DNA of 55,489 nt from Oscillospiraceae bacterium (GTDB lineage: Bacteria > Bacillota > Clostridia > Oscillospirales > UBA929), in NCBI GenBank assembly GCA_009777475.1, contig WRLU01000013.1:1-55489 (forward strand). Direction: 5' to 3'. Shown here in pieces: positions 45,334 through 54,600 of the stretch (the stretch's first letter is position 1; each line of letters begins with the position of its first letter). Made by a program: the position numbers and the translations under genes. Below the pieces are notes generated by a model. The model did no database searches, was not told the DNA's origin, and was given only the letters and a program-made list of their open reading frames with translations.

Positions 45334-46563
45334 TTATAAATTTGTTTTTTTCACAAAAATATCACTGACAACCTTCAGCCCGGACTTAACCGGGGGTTTT
45401 TTATTAGCCTCGGCAACGGCATAGAGAACGTTTTCGTTGCCTCCCTTGGCAAGCATCAGCCGATAACCGTTTTCCACAGGAAGAAAAAGGCATGGAAGAC
45501 CGCAAAGCAGAGAAACCGTGTAGCCTTGGCTTTGGGCTGGAAGGCTCAAAGCATCGAACTGTGAAAACAGCTCATTTACCTCGTTGTACACAAGCCTGCG
45601 CAGACGCATTGCCTTACGGTAGCGTTCCCTGTAAATTTCCTGGGAAAAAACCATCGCACCCATGATAAGCATTAGCTTTGTGTCAAAAGAAAACTCCTGT
45701 GTGCGGAGCTTGGCATTGAGGAAAGCCAGCTCGTCGCCTCTGTTTGTGTTTACGGACAATTCAACACAGGAGAGAATTAACATCAGGTCAAACAAAATGT
45801 TTTTCCTGGGAAGCTCAAAGTCTCCTTCTTGACCTATCCTTAGCTCGGATGCGGCTGGCTGGTAGGTATAGTTTTTTATCCTGGACATCACTCCGTCACG
45901 CTCATCATACCCGGCAATGACTGACAGCACTGAAAAAACATCATCGGGCGTTTTTGCTAAAACCCCTATAGTATCCATGGAGGGTGCGGCGGGAACCAGG
46001 CCGTAACGAGACACCGTGCCGTATGTCGGGCGGAGATATAGAAGGCCCCTGCTGGCCGCATCACACCCGCTGCTCCCCAGAAGGTCAGCGCAAAGCACTG
46101 CGTCACACCGCTTGCCAAGGGCAAGCTCGGCGGCAGTTTTCCCAAGTTTTTCGCCAAAGGAGAATCCAAGCTCACATGAACAGGGGTGCTGTCCTATTGA
46201 AAATCCAGCCCGCCTGCAGCTTTCTGCAACAGCAGAATCAAACGGTGCCGAAAATCCCGACAGGGCATTGCTCCCGGCAGTGCAAACCTTATCCTTTTGG
46301 AGAATATTATCTTCCAAAACAACTGACGATATTTTTCTGGCGGAGGACCGGGCCGTCCCTTCAAAAGACTCGGTGAGCGTGCCGGGCGGCGGGACAGGAG
46401 CCTCTAGCGGCTCGACATCACCAACGTCTAATTCGTCCAATTTTTTAAACAGACCCTCTAACCCGCTGGCTTGGTCGCAAATTAAAGTTCGTTCCTGCGG
46501 GGAAAGAGTTAATTTGCATATCGCTTCACAGCTAACACAATCCTTAATATTTACGTCAACCAG
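45334..46563 (-). CDS. Degenerate GatC-GatA-like fusion protein
   Basis: The open frame has about 409 codons. Its first 49 codons align without gaps to GatC (VNIKDCVSCEAICKLTLS, then LDELDVGDVEP), directly followed by a shortened amidase resembling GatA (LRPTYGTVSRYGLV, SMDTIGVLAKTPDDVFSVL). The catalytic lysine motif reads VVLEDNI, where GatA has VKDNI, and the GGSSGGSA loop holding the cis-serine is replaced by EKLGKTAA. Amidotransferase activity is therefore unlikely. No ATG, GTG or TTG exists before TTG 46440, which would remove most of the GatC part. I give the limit of the open frame (CTG 46563, just after AAAGGAG). It is either a decaying gene or a repurposed one. Confidence 0.72.
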   Translation of the reverse strand: MVDVNIKDCVSCEAICKLTLSPQERTLICDQASGLEGLFKKLDELDVGDVEPLEAPVPPPGTLTESFEGTARSSARKISSVVLEDNILQKDKVCTAGSNALSGFSAPFDSAVAESCRRAGFSIGQHPCSCELGFSFGEKLGKTAAELALGKRCDAVLCADLLGSSGCDAASRGLLYLRPTYGTVSRYGLVPAAPSMDTIGVLAKTPDDVFSVLSVIAGYDERDGVMSRIKNYTYQPAASELRIGQEGDFELPRKNILFDLMLILSCVELSVNTNRGDELAFLNAKLRTQEFSFDTKLMLIMGAMVFSQEIYRERYRKAMRLRRLVYNEVNELFSQFDALSLPAQSQGYTVSLLCGLPCLFLPVENGYRLMLAKGGNENVLYAVAEANKKPPVKSGLKVVSDIFVKKTNL

Positions 46564-46588
46564 CTCCTTTCTTTAATCTCATCGGCGA

Positions 46589-49033
46589 TTATGTGTCAAT
46601 AATATCCTCAGGCGGGGGTGTCAACGGCACTGGCGTTGCCGTGGGGGGCATCTGCGTGGGTATAGGCACCGGCGTGGGTGTTGGTTCTATGGGAAACGGG
46701 GTGGCAGGCTTGGGCGTGACCGGGGGAAGGCTTGGCTCTGGATGGTTATAGGTGCAATAATCCTTTGCCTTGGCTTTATCAGGTCGTAGGTAGCCTGTCT
46801 CCTGCAAGGTTGCTGCCGGGCAGCCCCCAACGGCAAGCTTGCCTGAAATCCCACAGATATTAACCATTTTGTGTAAATCACAGACCTCTGAAGGCATACT
46901 TCCCGGTTCATAGGTTCCGGTAGCAATACTATCGGCACTACGGCAGGCCGCAGTTGGTTTTTTACTGCTCTCGGTGCAATATTCTGACTGGACTGCTGTT
47001 GTGACCGAGTCAAATGTAAACCCTTTCCTGTCCAAATCCTTGTGTACCGAAGCCATAACCTTCTGCCACATATGAACGGCGGGATTGGAGGAATAATACG
47101 CCATATCCCTCGGGTTATCATATCCAAACCAGCATACCCCAACGTAATATGGGGTATACCCGGCAAACCAACGGTCCTTGTTTTCGCTTGTGGTGCCAGT
47201 TTTCCCTGCAACCGCCATGTTACCTATCTTTGCCCTTGACCCGGTACCGCTTGTTACCGCGCTTTCTAAGCAAGAGGTCACATAAGAGGCTGTCAATTCC
47301 GAAAAAACCATGGCAGGATCGTTTTTGTTCTCAAATATGATCTGGCCGTCCTTTCTGGTAATGTGGCTGTAGGTTCTTGTTTTATACCGGGTTCCTCCGT
47401 TAGGAAAAGGGTTAAATGCCCCGCACATATCCCGCACGGTCACACCGTCAGTGAGACCCCCGAACGCTAAGGGAGCCTCGGCTTTGTCGGTGAAAACTCT
47501 ATCCTGCCTCTTTGCCGAATCCACCAAGGTGGAAAGACCCATCACGTTTTTTGTAAAGTCAAACGCCTCGTCAACGCCTACCTTCCTCAAAATTTTCAGC
47601 GCGATGGTGTTTTTTGATGTTGTTATGGACTTCAGGATGCTCATACTGCCCTCATATCGGTCGGGAGAGTTTCGCGGCCATCTTCTTCCGTAGAGTATGT
47701 CTGTGTGCGAGTCAACCTCAGTGCTGTAAGGGGTGATAAGCCCCTTCTCAAAGGCGGGCGCGTACACTGAGACAGGCTTCAGCGATGACCCTGGCTGTCT
47801 TTTGGCTAAGGTCGAGCGGTCAAACAGAAGCTGGCCTACCTTTTCCCTTCCTCCAATCATTGCCTTGATGTCTCCGCTGTATGGGTCGGTAATCATCATG
47901 GCAGACTCAGGCGGCTCTTTATCGGGGGTGGATGGCCATGCCTTTGGATCCGCCCATATCCTATCCAGCTTAGACTGTATATTCAAATCAACACAGAGAT
48001 AAATGTTAATGCCCCCGGCATAGATAAATTGCTGGGCAACCTGCTTTGAGTACCCGTATTCCTCCATCAGGTCGGAGGTCAGATCCCTTATGGCCTGGTC
48101 CTCGTACCAGGAGGTATTTTTGTTGCTTGTAGTTGCTTTACCCTGGGTAAATTTTAACTTTTGGTTGATGGCTTCATCATACTCCTCCCGGGTAATGAGG
48201 TTCTGATCCATCATTTCGTACAGGATGGTCCTCTGCCTTTTCTCGTTGTTCTGGGGATTTATGAATGGATCGTACACCGAAGGGTTGTTTGTGATTCCGA
48301 CTATGCTGGCACATTCTGCCAAAGTGAGCTTATCGAGCGGCTTGCTGAAATAAGCCTCGGAAGCCGTTAGTACACCGTTACAGCCGCGTCCGAGGTAGAT
48401 TGTATTTAGATACCACTCTAAAATGTCTTCCTTGCTATACCTTTTTTCAAACTCCAATGCCCTGAAAATTTCCTTGAGCTTGCGGGATACTGTGGCTTCC
48501 TTTTCGTTTGTGAGGTTTTTAATCAGCTGTTGGGTAATGGACGAGCCTCCGAACTGTTCAGTCGAGCCGCCGAACAGGGTCACTGCGGCACCAAAGGTAC
48601 GCTTCCATTCAACGCCGTGATGCGACCAAAAACGTCTGTCCTCAATAGCCACCGCGGCATCAATGATGTACTTTGGGATTTTGTCATAGCTTACCCATAC
48701 ACGGTTTTCCTCCCCTGATATGGTATTAACCAATCTCCATTTCTTTGGGTTTTTCGGGTTTTGGGCATAAATATGGGAGGTCTGGTCCAGGCTAATCTGC
48801 TCTAGGTCTATGCCGGTGTCTGAATCTAAGTAATTGGTAATGTACACAATTCCGAACGTAAACAGGAATGTGCCCGTTAAAACGGCAATGAGAATCAGTA
48901 AAATCACAAAACGCACCACCACGCCAAAGAGGGAAAGCGTCCCTCTTCCCGCACGCTTCATCCCCCTTCGGGTAAAAAACTCTTCAAACCAAGTGCCTAC
49001 TCCTTCAAAAAAACCTCTCATTACATCAACCAT
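46589..49033 (-). CDS. Class A penicillin-binding protein (PBP1A-like)
   Basis: A bifunctional peptidoglycan synthase of 814 residues. A cytoplasmic head and one membrane helix (about 40-66) come first. The GT51 glycosyltransferase follows, with Glu131 in EDRRFWSHHG, GGSSITQQLIKN and RKLKEIFRALEFEKRYSKEDILEWYLN. The transpeptidase carries SSLK (near 416), SKN and KTGT (near 610). The tail of about 60 residues is Pro/Thr-rich (TPTPVPIPT-like) and may cross the wall. It leads the string toward recA, with 25 bases before the GatC-GatA-like frame. Confidence 0.95.
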   Translation of the reverse strand: MVDVMRGFFEGVGTWFEEFFTRRGMKRAGRGTLSLFGVVVRFVILLILIAVLTGTFLFTFGIVYITNYLDSDTGIDLEQISLDQTSHIYAQNPKNPKKWRLVNTISGEENRVWVSYDKIPKYIIDAAVAIEDRRFWSHHGVEWKRTFGAAVTLFGGSTEQFGGSSITQQLIKNLTNEKEATVSRKLKEIFRALEFEKRYSKEDILEWYLNTIYLGRGCNGVLTASEAYFSKPLDKLTLAECASIVGITNNPSVYDPFINPQNNEKRQRTILYEMMDQNLITREEYDEAINQKLKFTQGKATTSNKNTSWYEDQAIRDLTSDLMEEYGYSKQVAQQFIYAGGINIYLCVDLNIQSKLDRIWADPKAWPSTPDKEPPESAMMITDPYSGDIKAMIGGREKVGQLLFDRSTLAKRQPGSSLKPVSVYAPAFEKGLITPYSTEVDSHTDILYGRRWPRNSPDRYEGSMSILKSITTSKNTIALKILRKVGVDEAFDFTKNVMGLSTLVDSAKRQDRVFTDKAEAPLAFGGLTDGVTVRDMCGAFNPFPNGGTRYKTRTYSHITRKDGQIIFENKNDPAMVFSELTASYVTSCLESAVTSGTGSRAKIGNMAVAGKTGTTSENKDRWFAGYTPYYVGVCWFGYDNPRDMAYYSSNPAVHMWQKVMASVHKDLDRKGFTFDSVTTAVQSEYCTESSKKPTAACRSADSIATGTYEPGSMPSEVCDLHKMVNICGISGKLAVGGCPAATLQETGYLRPDKAKAKDYCTYNHPEPSLPPVTPKPATPFPIEPTPTPVPIPTQMPPTATPVPLTPPPEDIIDT

Positions 49034-49085
49034 CCATTCACTAGGCCTCAGCGCGAGACCAGCCCATCAAAACACACCATTCAGA

Positions 49086-49114
49086 TGATAACACAATGAA
49101 ACAAATTTGGCAAC
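49086..49114 (-). promoter_or_regulatory. Promoter of the PBP gene string
   Basis: On the minus strand, TTGCCA (49114-49109) and TATCAT (49091-49086) have a 17-base spacer, with TGT forming an extended -10. Confidence 0.7.
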
Positions 49115-49173
49115 ACCTTTTTCAAAATGTAATACTGCTTTTTGCCCAGCATAAAAAAATATCGGGGATTACC

Positions 49174-49202
49174 TTGCATTGTACAGTTAGGTTGGTTATA
49201 AT
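49174..49202 (+). promoter_or_regulatory. Promoter of yajC
   Basis: TTGCAT at 49174-49179 and TATAAT at 49197-49202 are separated by 17 bases. Confidence 0.85.
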
Positions 49203-49265
49203 AGTGTCCATACTCAGACCCGAAGGGGGTTTATATTATTGATTTTTGACAGGAGGTGAAAGGAT

Positions 49266-49625
49266 TTGTTTGAGTTTACAAGCCAGGCGGCTTTGTTTTT
49301 AACCGGTGCCGGCACACCTGAAGCTACTCCGGTGGCCGATGCGTCCTCACAGAGCAGCCCTGTGTCGATGCTTATCATGTTTCTGCCCTTAATCCTCATT
49401 ATGTATTTTTTCTGGATTCGCCCGGAAAACAAGAGGAAAAAGGAAGCCGCAAAAATGCTCAATGAGCTGCTCGTGGGCGATGAGATTACCACCATCGGCG
49501 GAATTTCCGGAAAGCTGGTAAGCGTGGATAACGAAACTGCCGTTATAGAAACCGGCCCTGAAAGAACACGTATTCAGATTTTACGCAAAGCAATTGCATC
49601 CGTAGCCCAAAAGGAGAAGGCTTAA
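49266..49625 (+). CDS. yajC: Preprotein translocase accessory subunit YajC
   Basis: YajC associates with SecDF at the membrane. The 119-residue protein has one membrane helix (about residues 37-57, MLIMFLPLILIMYFFWIRP), then KRKKEAAKMLNELLVGDEITTIGGISGKLVSV, the family core. It starts at TTG 49266 after AGGAGGTGAAAGG. secDF does not follow. A terminator lies 28 bases after the stop. Confidence 0.93.
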   Translation: MFEFTSQAALFLTGAGTPEATPVADASSQSSPVSMLIMFLPLILIMYFFWIRPENKRKKEAAKMLNELLVGDEITTIGGISGKLVSVDNETAVIETGPERTRIQILRKAIASVAQKEKA

Positions 49626-49652
49626 AGATTAAAGAGCTTGTCTTCGTTCTGT

Positions 49653-49689
49653 CAGCCTTTCGTGTTTTAACGAGAGGCTGTACTTTTTT
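49653..49689 (+). terminator. Rho-independent terminator after yajC
   Basis: CAGCCTTTCGT pairs with ACGAGAGGCTG (one G-T pair) around TTTTA-like loop bases, followed by TACTTTTTT. Confidence 0.85.
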
Positions 49690-49732
49690 CACAATAAGGC
49701 GCATATGCTTTGAGTGAAAGGGGGCTTGTTTT

Positions 49733-50143
49733 ATGCAAAATCAAGACCAGGCCAAAAACAATACATACGGAGGGCTGAAGCTGTTTGCCTTCTGTGCCGT
49801 GGAGGCTGTTGCTATTGCCGTTGCCCTGATTATGTGCCTGGCATTGCTGGTGTCTTGGGGGACAATTCCCATGAGCAGGCTGTTGCCAGCCGTTATAGCC
49901 GCCGAATCAGTTGGGGTGGCTATAGCAAGCCGGACTGCCGCCCGGACTGTCAAAAGCCGCAAGCTGCTATCAGGATTAGCTGTATCGGGGATAGTGATTT
50001 TTTTGATTTTAACAATAGGGATACCCTTTGCCTATCCATTGGGTAAGCACGCCCTTTTGAGCGTTTTGTTCATCATTATCTCCGGCACGCTGGGAGGATT
50101 ATGGGGCATGCAAACAGATAGGAAGAGGAGGGGCAAGCATTGA
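49733..50143 (+). CDS. TIGR04086-like membrane protein
   Basis: A 136-residue protein with four hydrophobic helices (about 18-42, 46-66, 78-98, 104-122) and a basic tail (MQTDRKRRGKH). It fits the TIGR04086 family of Clostridia, which I recall sits near yajC and the SCIFF ranthipeptide genes. Here it follows yajC, but no SCIFF precursor or radical-SAM maturase follows. AAGGGGG precedes ATG 49733. Its stop shares TTGA with the next gene. Function is unknown. Confidence 0.72.
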   Translation: MQNQDQAKNNTYGGLKLFAFCAVEAVAIAVALIMCLALLVSWGTIPMSRLLPAVIAAESVGVAIASRTAARTVKSRKLLSGLAVSGIVIFLILTIGIPFAYPLGKHALLSVLFIIISGTLGGLWGMQTDRKRRGKH

Positions 50144-50997
50144 GAGAGCCGCGCCGTGCCGTTCGGGAGAAAAGGTCCCCGGGCAGCATCCTGCCGGGCC
50201 TTCAAATGATTATATGCTTGATTCTGTTGGGAGGCATCCTGCTGATGCGCTTAACCTACCCCATCCAAACCAAGGCCTTTTTAGGTGAGCATATTTCATC
50301 CGGCATAAATTATATGGATGCACTTGGTGTTATCGGCGGTAGCCTGCGTTCTTTTTTAGTCTCCGCGGAGCAGGAGCAAGAGGAGAAGCAAAGTGACCCG
50401 CCTCCATCAGAACCCCAGGCAACACCTGAAGAAGCGATTGTAGAAGCCCCGGCTGCTCCGGCCGGGGTCGGGTACATTTTGTGGATGAACTGGGAGTATC
50501 TGTCGAGCACTGAAGATGAAACAGATGACACCGAGCCGGTACCCTTTGGATTAGAAAAACCTGCCAGGGTGGATTATGGGGTTTACCCGGTGTCCTTCAA
50601 AACAACCGAGCCACTCCCCGGTGATGTCACTTCAGCCTTCGGGTACCGTATACATCCGGTTTTGAGGGAAATGCGCTTTCATTACGGCATCGACATAAAC
50701 GGCAGCCGTGGGGACGCTATACGCGCCTGGGCGGCAGGGGAGGTCTCGGTAACAGGGGAAAGCAGCAGTTATGGGAAATATATTATAATAAGACACCAAG
50801 AGGGTTATTCGACCCTGTATAGTCATTGCTCAAAAATTTTTGCCGCCCAAGGAGAAAAAATATCCCGGGGGCAGGCCGTTGCCGCGGTGGGTTCAACCGG
50901 AATGACTACCGGGCCTCACTTGCATTTTGAGTTAAGAAAGGGAAGGAAAATATTAAACCCCCTGTACTATCGGAAAAATGACAGTCAAACGGCTTAA
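50140..50997 (+). CDS. M23 metallopeptidase, SpoIVFA-like
   Basis: The 285-residue protein has one membrane helix (about 20-37), an acidic, Pro-rich linker (about 85-115) and a C-terminal M23/LytM domain. Metal ligands seem complete: His181 and Asp185 in HYGID, and His262 in HLHFE, with a further His260. In Bacillus, SpoIVFA holds the SpoIVFB protease in check and its LytM domain is degenerate. The neighbouring M50 gene makes the same pairing likely here. The start TTG 50140 follows AGGAGGGG and overlaps the previous stop. Confidence 0.85.
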   Translation: MREPRRAVREKRSPGSILPGLQMIICLILLGGILLMRLTYPIQTKAFLGEHISSGINYMDALGVIGGSLRSFLVSAEQEQEEKQSDPPPSEPQATPEEAIVEAPAAPAGVGYILWMNWEYLSSTEDETDDTEPVPFGLEKPARVDYGVYPVSFKTTEPLPGDVTSAFGYRIHPVLREMRFHYGIDINGSRGDAIRAWAAGEVSVTGESSSYGKYIIIRHQEGYSTLYSHCSKIFAAQGEKISRGQAVAAVGSTGMTTGPHLHFELRKGRKILNPLYYRKNDSQTA

Positions 50998-51556
50998 GAT
51001 AGAGGCAGGATTTATACTTTTCACAGCCGTTTTAGTTTTTTTGGACAAGGGCGGGCTTTTGTGGGTGGTCTGGACTGCCGCCTTAGCGCACGAGCTTGGG
51101 CATTATTTAGCCCTGAAAGCATTCGGCGGAAAAATATCAGGCATTGTTTTGTCGGGGGGCGGTATTTCCATGATACAGTCCCGGACTCCGCGTCTTTCCT
51201 ATGCCGGGGATTTATTAGCCGTGTTAGCCGGGCCCATGGCAAGCTTGGGTCTGGCGCTGCTGCTTGCGCTGCGTGGCGCATACTTGCCTCTTGCCGGGAT
51301 TTGCCTGATTCACGGACTGTTTAATCTGCTTCCCATAACCGGTCTTGACGGAGGGAGGGCGTTGAGCCTAATATTTGAAAATGCCGAAAAATTTAATACA
51401 GGTGATCGTATTTTACACAGATTGAGCGTGGCGGTCCTGGTCGTACTCCTGGTACTCGGAGTGTGGATGGCAGCCGAGACCAGGGGCAACCTCTCTCTTC
51501 TTCTGGCTGCCGGGTATGCCGCGGGTCAGCGGCATACCACAAAAAGAACCTTATAA
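50978..51556 (+). CDS. spoIVFB: M50 site-2 protease, SpoIVFB-like
   Basis: An intramembrane zinc protease of 192 residues. HELGH (His38, Glu39, His42) lies in the first helix pair, and NLLPITGLDGGRAL gives the third ligand Asp124. The small size and the M23 neighbour fit SpoIVFB, which cuts pro-sigma-K in the mother cell of sporulating bacteria. No CBS domain is present, as in Clostridia and Bacillus SpoIVFB variants with short tails. It overlaps the M23 gene by 20 bases, so the pair should be made together. Confidence 0.88.
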   Translation: MTVKRLKIEAGFILFTAVLVFLDKGGLLWVVWTAALAHELGHYLALKAFGGKISGIVLSGGGISMIQSRTPRLSYAGDLLAVLAGPMASLGLALLLALRGAYLPLAGICLIHGLFNLLPITGLDGGRALSLIFENAEKFNTGDRILHRLSVAVLVVLLVLGVWMAAETRGNLSLLLAAGYAAGQRHTTKRTL

Positions 51557-51574
51557 TTTTGTGCAAATTGACGG

Positions 51575-51603
51575 TTGCAATTATGCGTAATTCCTGATAT
51601 AAT
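51575..51603 (+). promoter_or_regulatory. Promoter of the giant surface protein
   Basis: TTGCAA at 51575-51580 and a perfect TATAAT at 51598-51603 are 17 bases apart, with TGA forming an extended -10. TGCAA-N8-TTGCA (51562-51579) overlaps the -35 and could be an operator. Confidence 0.8.
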
Positions 51604-51660
51604 CACAATGTGAACAAATTTCCGTTTTTAAGCGGAGGTAATACAAGGAGGAAAAAGGCA

Positions 51661-54600
51661 ATGAAAAGGAAGAATTTTATGAAACTGAGTGCTATCGCTA
51701 TAGCGGTGGCACTGTTGGCGGGGCTTTTGCCCCTGACAATGGGACCGCCGGATGCTTCTGCCTCATTTGACCGGGAGGTTGACTTGGCACGCCATTACGG
51801 TGCGGTATGGGCTATGGCGGGAAACACATCGACCACTAACACCGGAAACGCACTGAACATAGTTGACGGCAATCCCGGCACAACTTGGGCACTTCACAAC
51901 TCCCAGGTTGCCCGCTTCGGTGTTGATATTGGCGAAAACCGTTCTGCCTCGCGGATTGTTCTGGATCTGTCTAAGTCAACTAACGGCGGGGAATTTAACA
52001 TCAGATGGGGTACAGACAGCCTGACCAGAGCAAATTTCACAAACCACGGCGACCCGACCGGAGCTTGGACGGGGCGGATAGAAAAGCAAAACAACAACTC
52101 AAATGTGGTGAATCATTCGGGCGGGGCCACCGTAGACTGGTCAAATTCCGAAAACAGCATCACCGGAGTTATGACAATCAATCTGCCCGCCGGAACTATG
52201 TTGCGTTATGTCAGGGTGGAGGTAACGCCGTTCAGTGACCCGGCTCCTACGATCCACGCATTGAACATCTGGGGCAGCGATGGTCAGCCAGAGGGGTACC
52301 CTCTTCCTGTGGCGGGTCCAGATTGGGCTAAGGAGGATGGGGTTACATACTTAGGCACCCATAACGGCACCTCATGGCAAACAACAACCCTCCCCTGGAC
52401 CAGCGGCTCTAATGATCAAAGCCGCCTTTTCGGCGTTAACTTAGGTCAAAAAAGAGAGGTAAGGGCAATAAGGGTTACCCTTAATGGAACTCCAAATGCA
52501 GGGATGTATTTAGGAGCGAGCGAGAACACTGCCCTGAGCGGAACTACTCCCAACGGCAACAGCTCCGCTGTGCCTACTGGCTATAATAACCTTGCTCTTG
52601 GCAATGCTGCCGAAGACAGCCAGCGCATAAACAGCAACCAGGGCTTTGCCGACGGCTACAGTCAGATGCTCTATTTCCCGCCTGGGGAATTAATGCAGTA
52701 CATACGGCTGAGCTTCTATCAGAACCAGGTCACCGTTACAAATATTGAGGTATACGGTATGGCTGTTGACCCGCCTCCCCCGGCGGCTACTACCTGGCGG
52801 ATTCAGTACTGGAATGTCAACACCAACAGCCAGCAGGGAGCCTTGAGTGCGCCAATAGCCAGCAATGTGGGCTTTGTCATACGCTACAGCAGCAGTACCG
52901 GCGCAGTCAACCCCAATGTTAACATTCCGGCGGGTTATGCCGCCGATTCGGAGGCAATGTACTCTGTGATCACCCTGACTGACGATCTGGAGGCTAATAT
53001 TCTCCGGGTTCCGGTAAGAGAGCTGACCACATGGACAATCAGATACAGTACTACCGGCACAGATACCGTAGGCGCAGTTCAGGGTCCCTACAACGGAGCG
53101 GTGGGTGACACCATAGGTGAGACTAACCCCAATATCGGCACCGGGCTTGACACAACTACATATATGCTCAACTCCAGCTATCCGCCAAGCCTTCTGCTTA
53201 CATCAACTGCTTCGGCTAACGTGCTTGTTGTGCGAGTATTGCTGAGAGCGAGTACACTTAGGGGAATTGACCTTGCCCGCGGTCAGGTTAACTATGCGGC
53301 CGCCAACCCCTTCGGTACCGGAATAAACGGCTGGGGAGGAGCTAATACCAACCTCTCTGAAAATGCCGCCGGCTGGCCTGCGGGGCATGATACAGTCGGT
53401 CGTACCGGGCAGCGCAGCTGGGCAAGCTCCTCCCAGCATGACACATCGGCGGGTTCGCAATGGTACCGTCCCAACCTGGCTTTTGATGGCCTCACCTACT
53501 GGAGCGGTAACAATTCCGCCAACAGGCGTTACTGGGAAAGTGCGGATTCAGATATTCCAAACGGCACTGCCCCGGCTGTCTTAGGTGTTGACTTAGGCAA
53601 TGTCTATGCCCTTGATGAAATTACGCTGAAGATCCCGCAGTACGGAAACACTCCTATGACAAACGGCAACCCATGGGGGGCACGTACACAAAGCATTGCA
53701 ATACAAACAAGCACTGTTGCCGGAGGCTGGAATAACATTACCCCCGGCAGTGGCGATTATACAACTGTTATTCCCCGGCGCGACTTCATTTTCGGAGGAT
53801 CTGTAAACGACAACGCTGTAACGGTAAAGGTACCGCTTAACGGAAGCAGCCTGAGAGAGGCGCGGTATGTAAGATTGCTGATCTACCTAAACAGGGAATG
53901 CTGGGGTCCAAGCGACAGAAAAAACAACAACGCGCAAATCGCGGCATTTGAGGTATATGGAGAGGATACATCGAACCCTTCCAGCATTGCCGACTTTGTA
54001 TACGAGAGAACCAACAGAAAAATTCCTACCTCCGACAGCGTACCGGCAGTCACTAATAATATAGCGCAGGGTAAGCCAATTTGGGTCAACAGCTCCCACG
54101 AAGGCTCAACTACCAGTAGCACGTTAAGCCAGGCCAACAGTCTCAGGTTCATTGTTGATAACAATCTTACCGGTCCCGATCCCGGAGGCTGGTGGACACC
54201 TGACGGAACCCTTAACAGTGACAGGTCACAGTCCCGACCGGATATAATTACTATTGACCTGCGTGATGAATATCAGTTTAAAGGTCTAGGCTTCTATGGC
54301 TTGGATAGAATGGGTCAGGTAACCCTCAGAATGCGTGTTTGGGGAAGCACTGATGGAGCAATAAATCAAGCCGGAGGTTCGTTAAACGCGGCAACACCGG
54401 GTACAGTGATGCTGAAAAACTGGAGCAACTATACATTTGTCGCGAACCCAACGTACAATTTCAGGCACTTTGTAGATTTAGCCTCTAACACGGCTTACAC
54501 CCGGTATTTGCACATAGAAATTGCCGGAAAAGCAAAGGACAGCTTCAGCACAGCCATCGACACCAAGGCAGACGGCATACTGCACCTCGCAGAAATTCAA

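Noticed and set aside
46016..46576. 186-codon plus-strand ORF opposite the GatC-GatA-like gene
   Set aside because: Considered because the minus-strand gene is degenerate, but it has no ribosome site or motif, while the minus frame aligns with GatC and GatA.
49714..50046. 110-codon ORF overlapping the TIGR04086-like gene
   Set aside because: The other frame has four clear membrane helices, a ribosome site and coupling to the next gene.
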